64,000 nucleotides of DNA from NCBI GenBank assembly GCA_021234155.1, contig JAJEKV010000063.1:1398947-1462946 (forward strand). Direction: 5' to 3'. This document shows positions 22,633-34,545 of the stretch, piece after piece. A program made the position numbers and the translations under genes. Position 1 is the first letter of the stretch. Every line of letters starts with the position of its first letter. A model generated the notes under the pieces. The model made no database searches. It was not told the DNA's origin and saw only the letters and a program-made list of their open reading frames with translations. This DNA comes from Isoetes taiwanensis. Its lineage: Eukaryota; Streptophyta; Lycopodiopsida; Isoetales; Isoetaceae.

Positions 22633-25600
22633 AATATGCTTGGTCCTTTCATGAAAAATGGGATTTTTCGTCATAGCTATGCAGCTAGTACTGTCTGACA
22701 GCAAGATGAGTGGATCCTTTTGACACATTCCCAATTCATTTAATAACCTTCTGCTCCATACTATTTCCTTTGCAGCAAGTGTTGCAGCTGAATATTCTGC
22801 CTCTGCAGATGAAAGGGCTATTGCATTTTGCTTTTTACATTTCCAGGATATTGGTCCTCCTCCTAGCATTAAAATGAACCCTGAAGTAGACTTTCTTTCA
22901 TCCAGGTCGCCACCCCAGTCTGAGTCACAGTAGGAGTATAAGTCTAGATTATTTGAGTTGAACATAATTCCATGATTTGCAGTTCCCTTGAGATATCTTA
23001 GCACACGTTTAGCAGCCTGCCAGTGCATTATTCCAAATTGGTTACAATATCTACTCAAGATATTTACTGCATAAGATATATCTGGCCTTGTACAGTTAGC
23101 TAAGTATAACAAACATCCAATCAATTCCCTGTACGGTAGTTCTTGAGCAGCAAATAATTCCTTTTCTGTTTGAGGACATTGTTTCTTAGATAACTTATTC
23201 CCTGGAATCATTGGAGTTCTAACTGTCTTGCAATCCTCCATGTTGAACCTCTTTAAAACACCAGCAATATTTTGACCTTGTGAAAGAGTCATGATTTTTT
23301 TATCTCTATTTCTAAAAACTTCAATACCAAGAAATTTCTTGAGCTCCCCCAAATCAGTCATCTTGAACTTACTTTTTAAAATATCCTTACACTTCTGAAG
23401 AATGTTCAAATTGCTACTTACCATGACATTATCGTCTATGTACAATGCAATATAGCAGAAATCAGAGCCTTCTTTGAACAGGTATATATTACCATCATCC
23501 TTAAGTTTGACAAATCCTTGTTCCTTAAGAAATGTGTCCATACATAAGTACCACTGTCTGGGTGACTGTTTCAGTCCATAAACAGCCCTTTTTAATTTCC
23601 ACACCTTGTCTCTCCCTTGCTCAAATCCAGAGGGTTGTTTCATATAAATATCTTCTTCTAACTTTGCATTGAGAAAGGCTGTAGATACATCCATATGATG
23701 TACTTCCAGATCCTTAGCATTTGCCATAGCCAGAAGCATCCTAATGCTGGCCATTTTCACTATAGGGGAGAAAGTATCTTCATAATCTATTCCTTGTTTT
23801 TGGGTGTACCCCTGAGCCACTAGTCTAGCCTTATACTTTACAGATTTCTCATCAGTACCCTGCTTGATCTTATAGATCCATTTGCATCCTACTGCATTTC
23901 TTCCTTTAGGTAGCTCTACTAAATCAAATGTCTCAGTTCGATTAAATGCATTTAGCTCTTCTTCCATTGCATCTTTCCAAAGTTTTGCATCAGCACTATT
24001 TATTGCTTCTTCGTAAGACTTTGGCACTTCAAAATCAATCATTGCTAATATTTCTATTAGGTTTATTTCCCCTGAAATTTGTTTTAATCTTTTGCTTCTT
24101 CCAAATTCATCTCTGCCAAAAAATTCAGAACTAACCTTTGCTTCATCTTGAATAATTTGAGCACTTGTTCTTCTTCGATGTTGGACTGCTGGATTTTCAG
24201 ATTGATCTTCCTCTATTGCTTCATGATTATTATTGACACCCTCTTCTAGTCCAGCTTTGTCTTTAGTTCCCTGCAACAAAGAAAGGTCAGATCCTAGTTC
24301 ATCATCATCCAATATGTGATTGCTCTCCAGTTGTTGGATATTCTGCACTCTATCTTCTTGTACCATTACTGCAGATGGTATCTTCTTATCTTTATATGTT
24401 TGACTTTCATCAAAGGTCACATCTCTGCTGATAACAATCTTTCTTTTTGCAGGGTCAAACATTCTATATGCCTTTGAGTTCTCATCGTATCCTACTAGAT
24501 AGGCAATCCGAGCTCGGTCATCAAGTTTCTTTCTTTGTTCCTTTGGAACATGCACAAAACCCAGGCAGCCATAGGTTTTTAATTTGTCATAACTTGGTTT
24601 AGTTCCTGTCCACAACATTTCTGGTAAAGACCCATTGATGCTTGCTGATGGCAATATGTTTTGTACTTCAACTGCAGTCTTTACTGCCTCTTCCCATAGA
24701 AAGTTAGGAAGACCAGCATGTTTGATCATAGCTCTAACTGCATTAAGTATTGTCCTATTTTTCCTTTCGGCTACACCGTTCTGCTGTGGAGAGAAAGCAC
24801 AAGTTAGCTGTCTTTTGATCCCTCTTTTCTTACAATACCTTTTAAATTCATCAGACATATATTCACCACCCCTATCAGAGCGCACACATCTGATTTTGTT
24901 TCCAGTCTCGAGCTCAACTTCGGCAGCAAACTCCTTGAAAGCCTCAAAGGCTTCATCCTTAGTTCTTAAACATTTAACTTTAGTCCTTCGACTAAAATCA
25001 TCAATGAATGTAATGAAGTATTTCTTTCCAGTTATACTTCTTACATTCAGTGGTCCACACAGATCTGTGTGCACCACATCTAGAATTCTTCTTGCTCTTT
25101 TGTTAGATTTTTTGAATGGCAGCCTCGTGTGTTTCCCAATAATGCATCCATAGCAGATTTTATGTTCATTCTCTGTGTCACATGTTTCAATTAATCCCTG
25201 CTTTACCATACTCTCTATATTCTTATTGCTCGTGTGGCACAATCTTTGATGCCAAGTATTAGTATCAGGAACCAAAATTGCATTCACGGATGGCAAATAC
25301 TCATTGATTAGTCCAAAAAGATTACCAACTCTTTTGCCCAAGAATTTGATCTCATTATCAAGTAAAACAGTACATTTTAATCTGTCAAAGTTGACAGTGT
25401 ATCCCATGTCTACTAGCTGGCTGACATAAATTAAGTTCCTAACTAATGTAGGCACACATAAGACATCTTTTAACACTACTGCTCTTCCTTGTAAGTCAAA
25501 TAGCTCCAAAGTTCCAGTACATTGTATCTTTTGCAGATCTCCATTGCCTAGTTTGATATATCCTCCCTTTCCTTCTTTTCCATTTTTAAGCAAATGAGCT

Positions 25601-25896
25601 GAGCCTGTTACTGTTTTTTCTGCTCCACTATCTAGTATTAAAACATCATTTGCAACATTAGATCCTTTGTCTACAACATTTAGGATTTCATTCTTACTTA
25701 CCTCAGCATCCTCGTCATCTTCACTGATTCCTTCTTCAGTCTCTTGAGCCAGATTTATAGCAGCTTCTTGTCTAGCTCTACCTCTTCCTCGATCTCTGGG
25801 TACTCCTCTTCCCCTGCTGGTTTTTCCTTTGCCTCCTTTTTTTTTTGGAACACTGTTAGCAAAATGGCCTTTACCGCCACAATTAAAACATTCCAC

Positions 25897-26731
25897 ATCT
25901 TTTTAGCTTAGGCGGTTAGCCTTTAAGTGTCCAAGAGCTTTGCAATGATAGCATGGCCCTAAGTTTCCTTTAGATCTTTGCTCGTTTGAGCTGTTACCTT
26001 TATATTTGTTTCTGCCTGCATACAAGACTTCAACATTCTCGTCATAATCATCAAACAAAACTTTGTGCTTTGCTCATATTACATTTCAGTATCATTTCTT
26101 ACGCATTTTCTCTAGTTAAAGCTCACGTTTCGATTAGTGTAGCCGGTGCTTTATTTTCTCCAACAGCTCTAGCAACATGTAACAATTTTTGTTGCTCAGT
26201 CATCATTACCCCTGCCCCTTCAAGATCTGCTATAATATTGTCAAATTTAGAGAAAAAAATGGTCAGATCATCCTCCTCTCTTAATCTAAGCTTCCTTAAT
26301 TCCTTGTCCAGAATATCAATTTGAGAGGAGGTTTTCTCCTCAAAGTGTTTAAGGAGATACTTCCAAATTTCTCCTGGAGATTTTCCCCTTACCTTCAAGA
26401 GAATAGAGGCGCCTACTTTGCTGGTCAGTATTGCATATGCTTCCTTCACCTTGGCTTTATCACTTGCCTTAAGGCTTGTACTGGTCCCACTAGTTGCAGT
26501 TGCATCTCCACCTTCTGCTGCAGATGTCTCTCCAGAAGAGCTGCTCTCCCTTCTTCCTGCAACAATACTGGCTGTAGCATTATTATCACAACCATTGTTC
26601 ATATCCAACAGTTCCCATAAGTTTTCATTTTCTAACACATTTTTCATTTGTTCTTTCCAGATTTGAAAACCAGGACCTCCTTCATAAACTTTGATTCCAG
26701 CTAAAAGTGATGCTCCAAATCTGCTGGACAT
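25897..26731 (-). pseudogene. copia-2 gag (two stops, damaged zinc knuckles)
   Basis: The start ATG at 26,731 (MSSRFGAS) lies just after the PBS. There are 202 open codons, with GFQIWKEQMKNVLENENL, a Ser/Ala-rich linker, VGASILLKVRGKSPGEIWKY, FFSKFDNIIADLEGAG and LLHVARAVGEN. An in-frame TGA (26,123-26,125) and a second stop shortly after interrupt it. In the knuckle region both final cysteines of the expected CCHC pairs are lost or frame-shifted. The capsid part is otherwise close to copia-1 gag. Confidence 0.9.
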
Positions 26732-26743
26732 TTTAAACCTGAT

Positions 26744-26755
26744 GCTCTGATACCA
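26744..26755 (-). other. copia-2 primer-binding site
   Basis: TGGTATCAGAGC on the minus strand, one base from the 5' LTR. Initiator tRNA-Met type. Confidence 0.93.
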
Positions 26756-26756
26756 A

Positions 26757-27348
26757 TGTTGAATTTAGAATTGATTATCTAGCTAGTACAATAGCACAAT
26801 TTCAACTTGTATGAAATCAAACCATAGCAATAATTATTCAATGGTCGTTATTTCATAGAGCAAATAAACAATGAGTCCAAATATGAAACACTGTAGCAAT
26901 GAACTTATCTCATTAGTCCCGACAACCCAGGCATTCATCCACGGATGAATCCGATCTACAAACCAGTACAATAATCACCTGCAATCCAATCCTTCTTATA
27001 TTAACATGGTCGGCACCGATTCAGTAAGAATCGGCACCTCTTTTCTGAACGACGGTCATGCTTTGCTTTCTACTTTTGTTTCGAACTTGGCTTTGCCTTA
27101 TTTGACCGAAAATCCTTTCCTTTTTCAAACCAAACCATAGGTCATTATAACCTTTGCTTTTAACGGCATCAAATAACATTTGTGTTAACCATTAACTTTC
27201 CATATCTTGTAACCATTGACTGTTGCTAGATTATCCTGTGCCAGATATGTGCCAGATATGCTGTGTTTCCTTTCCATACATTCTCAGATTTCTCTGTTAT
27301 CACATGGATCAACAGAATATTTATTATAATATGAACATAACTTCTTCA
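26757..27348 (-). repeat. copia-2 5' LTR
   Basis: 592 bp, identical by eye to the 3' LTR apart from the single copy of the 16-bp unit. Confidence 0.95.
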
Positions 27349-27349
27349 C

Positions 27350-28545
27350 TATGCGTCTTATAAAACTCCTTTTTTACGGCTCCATCTCTCCATGTCCTAT
27401 GAAGAACATTATTTTGACCCACGTGCAGATATCATCTTTATGCAAAGATAAATCATAAATATGCATCCCCCATCGTGCCATCCACTAAGTGGCATTAGCA
27501 AACCAGCCCTTAACCCGTGTCTCCTCCAAAGCCAAGCGTGGTAAACTTTCTTCAGGCATAATATACAACACCTTATAGACATAATTAAGGAGTCTGCAAA
27601 GCGCCTCTGCTTCCAATGTAAGCATCCCACATTCTACTAACATCATATCATAGGGAGTTTGCATTTTTGTTCCAAGTTCAGACTGAAAGAATTTCTTTTG
27701 AACTTTCTCAACCTTTTTCTAAGTATCCAATGCCAATCCAGGACCCCATACTTCACATCCATACAAAACTACAGATTGAACCAGTGTTATATAAAGCATT
27801 CTTTTCAAGCTAAAGTTCCATATCTCTGCTTTGGCACATCTACGCTGCATTGCATACAGTGCTTTGAGGCCACCGTTTACTTTTTGCTCCACTGCTTGGT
27901 TCCAATTTGGACTCTTATCCACTAGTACTTATAGCTATCGGTAATTTCTACAAGTTCACCTTGATAATAGAACTTTAAATGATCAGTCTTGTTTGCCCCA
28001 AACACAATCACTTTGGTCTTACCCATATTAACTTGCATGCCTTTTGCGTCATTGAATAATGAAAGTGCATTCAAATGCTGTTACAACCCCTATGTGCTCC
28101 TAGATTGCAATACCACATCATCAGCATATAAAAGTAGCATAAGAACATACCCATTTATAGGCGTTCCATCTCCACTATGGTCTCGCATCCAGCATTCAAG
28201 TTGGTCTATAAAAAGACCAAATAATGTAGGCGATAGAGGACACCCATGTTTTACTCCCACATTGCTCTCTACTAAATCATTACAAGAATTTACATATGGA
28301 AAGGACAATTGAACCAGTACCTTTTCATATAGCTTTCCAACTGCTTGTCTGTATTGAACAGTAATGCTTAAATCATCCATTCTTTCCCATAGATCTTTTC
28401 TGTTCACCATATCAAAAGCCTTGGAGAAGTTCACGAAAGCAGCATATAGGGGTTTCTTTTCCCCAACAACAGAATCTATCATTGCACGCATAGTGACCAA
28501 ATGGTCAATAGTGGACCTTCTGGGTTTGAACCCAGACGCGCACTT
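27350..28545 (-). mobile_element. LINE-D, 5' part: RT region (broken, 5'-truncated)
   Basis: RT motifs are GFKPRRSTIDHLVTMRAMID, FVNFSKAFDMVNRKDLW, NVGVKHGCPLSPTLFGLFID and the catalytic YADD (LLLYADDVVLQS) in 28,090-28,551. KVNGGLKALYAMQRRC and YGCEVWGPGLALDTW follow in 27,719-27,922, and the remainder runs to the copia-2 junction. Frame changes lie near 28,090, 27,925 and 27,720. The 5' end stops inside the RT at about 28,545, where gypsy-type 3' sequence begins. ORF1 and the endonuclease are absent. Confidence 0.88.
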
Positions 28546-29175
28546 GACCATAGGGGGGTCATGGTGAGGTATAAGTGATCATGCGCGATGATGGGATCGT
28601 GAGACATTCCCTAGCTTAAACCCTCACGGGCATGAGGCACTATGGGTGTACTCGACAACGGGTAATGGAGTACAAGATAGCACTTGATCATGGGCAATGA
28701 TAGGATCATCTTAAATGGTCCTTAAGCTCAAATCCTGATAGGGCCATGATCGAGTGCAAGGTAGTAGGGTAACCTTGAGCTAGTAATTCGGCTCAAGGAG
28801 GTAATTAGGGGGGTGATCTCCTAAAACCACAAACTTATTAACTAAACTAACGTGTGCTACTCGTGCAGGCAAGTGAGAAGGGAGCATCGAAAAGGAGCGC
28901 ATTACGTGGAGATGAGGAGCCATGATTTAGACTTAAATTATGAACCCTAATAACTCTTGTAATAATGTTTTGACTTATTATAAGGAGTAACATTGTTAAG
29001 GCTATATAATTTTGTATAAGTACAAATATAGCCGATATTACACGTTAACTGTTTAATAGAAAGTTGATCATTTCAGTTAAATTGAAGTTGTATACTTATG
29101 TTGTTTTGCAGGAATAGTGTAGGTTCGTCACCTTAGCGCAATGCTGAGGACAACATTGTCCTAATGGGGGGAGAA
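28546..29175 (+). other. gypsy 3' noncoding region before the LTR
   Basis: No open coding frame. Two imperfect copies of a roughly 100-bp block are seen (about 28,575-28,645 and 28,680-28,755, both with GATCATG...GATGATGGGATC-like wording). The stretch ends in the purine run ATGGGGGGAGAA directly before TGTGACG, a typical gypsy polypurine tract. Confidence 0.6.
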
Positions 29176-30813
29176 TGTGACGTTCCAGGGAAATATACGC
29201 CATAAATACGTATATTTCCGGGTCCGTCACTATACAAGCCTACTTCGTAGCCTTATACCTTAGTAAGTGGCATGGGTGTATATCTAAGTTATGTATATAA
29301 CTTAGATAACCTTAGGATAAGGCCCCTTTTCCAAATGGCCCTATCCTATTGGGTAACCGCCACATGGCCATGTTCCATTGGAGCCATGTGTCATCCCATG
29401 TGGACCCTAACCTATATTAACCTAAACCCTAACCCTAGACCTCTTTTCCTGGCCCTAACACCCTGGGAACCTTCTTCGCACTCGAAACTCCGTTTCGAGC
29501 GTCGTTTGCTGTGGCATAGCCTAGTGCAGCAGCCCCCAGAGTGTGTGCACGATCTTGGAGTGAGCACGGCTTCGACCACTTCGAGGAGCTTGGAGACGCC
29601 AGGAATGGGAGGGAATGCTTCGGGAGCAGGTATTTGGAGTAGTTTCCATAGTAGTTCATCTGGAAGTTAGCACTCCAGATGAGTCAGTATGTTATATCTA
29701 GAGTAGAGCCATCCTAGAACCCTTATTCAACATCTTGAACCCTAATCAAGGAACCCTAACTATAAGTTAGATATGTATGATTAGGTTAGATGTTATTCTG
29801 ATGATTATCATGATATGATGTTATGTGATGTTGGTTGATCATGTTTGCTCCTCTTGTATTGGGAAGGGGGGTAGAGACCTAGTAGCCTTACTTAGTAATG
29901 CTCCTAGTTAGACCCTTTAGTTCCTATTATTATGCGGCCTGTGCATAGGAACCCACCAGGCTAAGGGGGCTATGACGTGACTCAGCACTATACAACGGGG
30001 CTAGCGGAGATACGGAGGGAGGGTCCCTGCTAAGCGTGGCTACTGGGGCCCCATAGCGGGCTAGGCTTATGGCCGGTCACTTCGTGTGGGCCGGGCATGG
30101 GTCCGACACCTCCTGGGGCAATGGTGTTGCCCTGCCTCTCAAGAGTTGCAGGTGTTGGTCTGGCTCTTGTTTTGGGGGGTAAGTCGGGGACAAATCGTTT
30201 GTCGCCATGATTCTCTAGCCGCCCGTGGAACCTCTAGACCTGGGAAGGGGAGATGAAACCCTTCCTACCTCGACGGACCAGGGAGATGCAACTTGGAGTA
30301 GTCCCGATGGGTGATACCATGGGATTGCGTATCCGGAAGGCTAGAGTCATGCCAAAGCCCGATCTAGCCCATCTGCAAAGTATGCACAGGAGGGGCGGAT
30401 GGAGTGGTCAACCCTAGCCATTGTCTATAGCCAGCCCCGCCATTGTTATGACTCGGTCTGCTCTATCCTGAGGCCTAGCCGTCAGTCTACTTTCCCAAGA
30501 GTCTGAGCCTTGGGTAGGAGCTCCTCATGTTTTACGGTATATGTTATCTCTGATGTAGCTATGGATATGTGGATGTGCTACCCTTCGAGGTAGTGTGATG
30601 TATTGCTATTGCTAGTTCTAACGATGTTTATACTTCCGCCGTGATAGGAGCCCATAGGGGAAGGGCGCGCAAGACACCTTCGTGTCCCCTTCACGCACTA
30701 GGGATACCCTGGAGTGCGGGATAGACGGAGGGCCCATGCGGTCGAAGGACCGGATGGGGGATTTCCTATGAAGTGTACGGCCGGGCGCCGTTTGTTTTGT
30801 AGGGAGCGTCACA
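29176..30813 (+). repeat. gypsy-type LTR (3' LTR), about 1.64 kb
   Basis: It begins TGTGACG and ends CGTCACA, a perfect 7-bp terminal inverted repeat. A polypurine tract lies just outside the left end, and no tRNA-like primer site follows on the right, so this is a 3' LTR whose internal region is mostly lost. It includes a short telomere-like run (ACCCTAACCCTAG near 29,430). No partner LTR is present in the window. The right boundary rests on the inverted repeat alone. Confidence 0.7.
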
Positions 30814-31339
30814 GCAGATTTGCTGGAAGAAGAGGCAGCTTCCATGTCTGATTCCTTGCTTACACAGGCGCTTGCAAATCGAGAATAGGGGTTTGTTGGG
30901 CTGGGAATTGTATCAGGGGATAGTAAGATCCTCTAAATACTATAAAAGAAAGGTGTAAGTAAGAATACAGTAAAGGATATTGAAATAACAAGAACAGTTA
31001 AAAATAGTGCTAAAAACTTACAGAAAAGAACCTCACTTTCTTCTTAGACAATAGCAGCCTTTGGAGGACTCAATCTGCGCGAAAACTTCGGCGCTGGATG
31101 CATCACGATCCGTCGACCAGGCGGTTGTCATAAGATCAAGTCGCAGAAGTATTCGTCGGTCGATCGCCTAGCAGGAGTTCGAGAGTTCGAGAGAACAGAG
31201 GAGGACGAAGGACACAGGATTTTGAGAAAACAGGGGAGGATGGATCGGTCGGGGAGGGAAGAGAGTGCAGTTATTTCTGGCTGCAACCTCGAACCTCGTA
31301 AAAGTGCCATAATGAATGTCTCGCACGTGCGGGCCATGT

Positions 31340-31383
31340 CATCCGTGACGTGGGTGTGCGGCATCCGTGACGTGGGTGTGCGG
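31340..31383. repeat. perfect 22-bp tandem duplication
   Basis: CATCCGTGACGTGGGTGTGC plus GG, repeated once head to tail. Confidence 0.95.
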
Positions 31384-31560
31384 ACTGCTGACATGGCCAC
31401 GTCAGCAGTCGCTGACGAAATGCCACGTGGCCACAATAAAATATTTAATGTTAAAATGTTTTATATATTCTATGGTAAAATGTTATAGTTTTAATATTTT
31501 ACGTTTTTAATGTTATAGTTATATGTATGGTTATGATAATTGACATATGGTTATATGTAC

Positions 31561-31603
31561 AAGAAATTTATCGCGGCGGCCTTGGCCGCCGCGAACATTT
31601 CTT
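31561..31603. other. GC-rich 10-bp palindrome with extended stem
   Basis: CGCGGCGGCC-TT-GGCCGCCGCG in AT-rich surroundings. The flanks AAGAAAT and ATTTCTT also pair. Confidence 0.85.
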
Positions 31604-31947
31604 TTGTTTGATTCGATGCAAAGGCTACCTTGTGTATAAGATACTCAGCTCAAAAATTATCGGTTATCGGGTACCTAGCATTGGAAGATATCGAATGTTT
31701 TTCCACGTGCATCCATCCAAATAGATGCATGCAATGAGCACATATTCTATAGCCTGATGAGGATCTACTTCAACAAATCGACGAAAACACCACATTTCTA
31801 GGTGTACATTAACATAGATTATGGAGGTAGCAAGTGAAGATGTCTGACTGCTATTCGGCATTTTTCGTGAACTGGAAACGTTTAAAGGTTGAAGAGGGCA
31901 AAACACATTTTGTATAGACATGGCTTTCAATATTATACAATATTGGA

Positions 31948-32089
31948 GCCATATGATTCATTCAGGAATGCAAGCCTGGTGGCCATGCCAAAAAACATCT
32001 GTCGAGCTTCATATGTGAAGCCATATGCTTCATTAAGGAATGCGAGCTGGGTGGCCATGTCAAAAAACATTGTAGAGTTTCATATGCTA
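31948..32089. repeat. imperfect 72-bp tandem duplication
   Basis: Two head-to-tail copies share GGCCATG, AAAAAACAT and TTCATATG wording with scattered mismatches. Confidence 0.85.
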
Positions 32090-33873
32090 GATGTTAGGCA
32101 AGTAACAATTAAATAATAGTAATAATAAACATGTTGTTTATTATTACTAAGATCGCCATGCACAAGATGACATCTCTTATACATTGTGCGGATAATGTTC
32201 ACCATCTGCAGCAAGACAATGGAGGTGCCAATATGAATTGTAAATCTTTAAACAATCCTATGTTTGTATTGTGATACCTCAAAATAGCATTCCCTATATT
32301 TTGATTCTGAGAGTACATCTTTCAAACGAGGAGCAGCCCATCCATCTCTACCTGAATATTACTATTAGATATGCAGCAGGAAATAAGTTACTACGCCAGT
32401 TTGAACACCTAATAATGTATGTACGAGGAATGAGGACATTCAAATAGCAAACAACAGATTCTATGATGCCTACCAATAAAGGACATCACTAACATATGCA
32501 AGCGTAACAGATGTGGTGTTGGACTCCGAATGCCAGCAGCTTGCAGTCTGTAAATGCACCAAATTTTTACAAATAAGCCAATAAGTGAAGAATTGAACCA
32601 AAACATATGACACGCACATATTCACTGCTAGAATGAGCGCATTTCTTCTCAAGCGATGATTACTGCATGAAAACTTGCCTGGCTAGAAGTCTGTTGGTGG
32701 TCAAAGCAGATGCCATCTACTTCTACAACAGTCGCATGCCCTACCTCTTTATACGACTATTACCAGCAATACATGGCATAAAATGTGATAGTAGCATTTC
32801 ACGAAATGCCCATTATATTATATTTTGAACTCTATGTATACCTTGCAAGATTTCTCATTTCTTTTTTAGCCCATATTTTGACCATCTTACGAGGGTTATG
32901 CTTGCAATAGCCATGCCATCACGGATCACCTGCATGAATAAGATAGCAATTTTGGGTTTCCAAGAGAACATTGCCTTAGCATCTTTTGTATGCATGAGCT
33001 GGAACTAAGGCTATCACGGATCAGATTTTGATGCTCACCTTAAGACGCATTTATGTGCTGGCAACTTCAAACTCCGAATTACAAAGAGTTGCGCAAGTAA
33101 AAATTGAAATCTAAACAAAAAATAAGATTGTCACACATGATTGCAGTTGAAACAATGCTCACCACTCCGCTTCATACCTGAAGAAGCCCTATATTCCATG
33201 CCCTAAAATCCACTGTCCTGATATCTGTATGCAAATAAGCAAGGTTTTGTTTTGAAAGAACAAAAATATAAAGGAAAAAAGGATGACATTGTCGGACCAA
33301 GAACTGAAGAACTGATCGGGATTAACAGCCAATGCCTCTCAAGCACAGAATATACAGAACAGAAAATTATAAGCAAGCTTAGAAGGCAGGCTATGGCTAT
33401 GATAGGGATTTACCCAGATCAGTTGTTGATGCTCTGTCGGCTAAAAAAAAACCACAGCGAAGGAGCTCGTGAGGGCATATGGAGCCTACAAACGTGCCAT
33501 TGCTAACCCCTTTTTTTTTCTATCAATTGACGAATCCATTCACGAAGCCGGAAACCAAGCGTTAGCATGTAGCTGGAAATGACACGTACAACAAATATAA
33601 CATTGATGTATGATTATATATGTTGTGATATATGGTTTATATTTAATGTTATATGGTTACAAGTTTATATGGTTATGATAATTGACATATGGTTATATGC
33701 TTATATATTTACATGGTTGTATGGTTTATATTTAATGTCTATAATTATATATGGTTTATATGTTATATGGTTTTATCTTAATATTTTATTGTTTATTGAT
33801 TTGTAGTGTCCATGGCTATATGGTTTTAATGTGTGCTCTTTCATTTAGGAAGGAAGGAAGGTATTTTTATCGT

Positions 33874-33897
33874 CCACGGAGACCAATCGGTCTATGG
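33874..33897 (-). other. 3' hairpin of LINE-E
   Basis: AGACC-AATC-GGTCT perfect inner stem (33,880-33,893). A flanking CCAC/ATGG stem uses one G-U pair in the minus-strand RNA. Confidence 0.7.
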
Positions 33898-34073
33898 GAT
33901 CCAATAAAAAAGCGCAGCGAGCGGATTACTACCCGGATTAAAAAACCCCCGCCCCGAAGGGTTTTCGAGGGAAAAACCGTGGCAGCAATCAGCCTGCTGA
34001 CAAACTGTTCAAATATACAAAATGCAAAAACACACAAATACATACACTCATGCACCGCACCCGTAGTGCCTGA

Positions 34074-34511
34074 TCAGCGGGCAACCAGGCGGGGGCAAAG
34101 GTGAGCTCGCAGATCTAGTACCTCCTGAATGTACAACCCCAGAGCACGTACTGACGGTGTGTTCTCATCAGCAAATGTAGGGGCAAGTCCGGCCGTACTA
34201 AGGGGCGATATCCCGGATCCGATCCCGAATCTTTGGGCAACTCGGAAAGTGTGAGACTCATCCTCAATGGCACCCGTTTGGCAAAGACCGACAAAGCTTT
34301 CGTCTGGCGGGGCTCCCCAATCCACCCTGCCGTCTCGATGCGAAGATGGTGGGCACACAATGGCGAATGGAGGCAATGAGTACGCACTTTTTGGGGGGGC
34401 GGTGGGAAGCAGCGGTAGAGCTGACACGGAGTTGATGTGCTCCTTGTAGTGGGCCGTTTTGACCTGCTCTAGAGCGCCGGGGAGCATGTGAGATGAGCAG
34501 AATGGAGCCAA
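34074..34511 (-). pseudogene. LINE-E ORF2 C-terminus (broken)
   Basis: Pieces in two frames give LRIETAGWIGEPRQ and CQTGAIEDESHTF, the signature of the C-terminal zinc-binding end of LINE reverse transcriptases (C-x2-C...EDE-x-H...C). At least one indel, near 34,250, separates the two halves. The rest is not conserved enough to assign. Confidence 0.6.
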
Positions 34512-34545
34512 GGAAGCCCAACATAGGACATTGCCCTAGGCTCCA

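Larger units (their letters stand above)
22266..25896 (-). pseudogene. copia-2 pol: protease, integrase, RT, RNase H (interrupted in RNase H)
   Basis: A single frame of more than 1,000 codons. It runs from a knuckle remnant (CFNCGGKGHFAN) through protease LILDSGAEKTVTGS, integrase HHCC and an intact catalytic triad (VVHTDLCGP, VRSDRGGEY, NGVAERKN), RT with KARLVAQGYTQKQG, VHHMDVSTAFLNA and YIDD, to RNase H SSAEAEYSAATLAAKE. At FHERTKHI the frame enters an inserted sequence and stops at 22,513. The real RNase H tail resumes beyond the insertion with ELEMHFIRDLVNKK and ADILTKPL (22,280-22,440). Copia-1 has the same order but lost the catalytic residues. Confidence 0.93.
21658..27348 (-). mobile_element. 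Ty1/copia LTR retrotransposon (copia-2), very young, inserted in LINE-D
   Basis: The ends are two LTRs that look identical by eye except for a 16-bp tandem duplication in the 3' LTR (608 versus 592 bp). A PBS, a polypurine tract and a GCATA target duplication are present (one extra base, G on the minus strand, lies between the right LTR and the duplication). Order on the minus strand: gag, protease, integrase, RT, RNase H. Gag is broken, and a 191-bp insertion cuts the RNase H, so this copy cannot be fully autonomous despite its youth. Confidence 0.95.
30814..33850. other. noncoding, AT-rich spacer
   Basis: No convincing gene. 30,814-31,440 is moderately GC-rich with many short stops. After 31,440 the sequence is rich in TATGGTTATA wording, partly shared between about 31,510-31,560 and 33,590-33,780. 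Separate tandem repeats and a strong hairpin are listed below. Confidence 0.5.
33851..34535 (-). mobile_element. LINE-E: 3' end of another non-LTR retrotransposon
   Basis: On the minus strand it has the C-terminus of an ORF2, a 3' UTR, a hairpin and a short (TTCC)n tail (GGAA repeats at 33,848-33,861 on the plus strand). It is 5'-truncated near 34,535. The C-terminal finger differs from that of LINE-A and LINE-D, so it is a different family. Confidence 0.7.

Noticed and set aside
29411-29440. Telomere-like AACCCTAAACCCTA wording
   Set aside because: Only two or three degenerate units inside an LTR; not a telomere or clear interstitial telomeric array.
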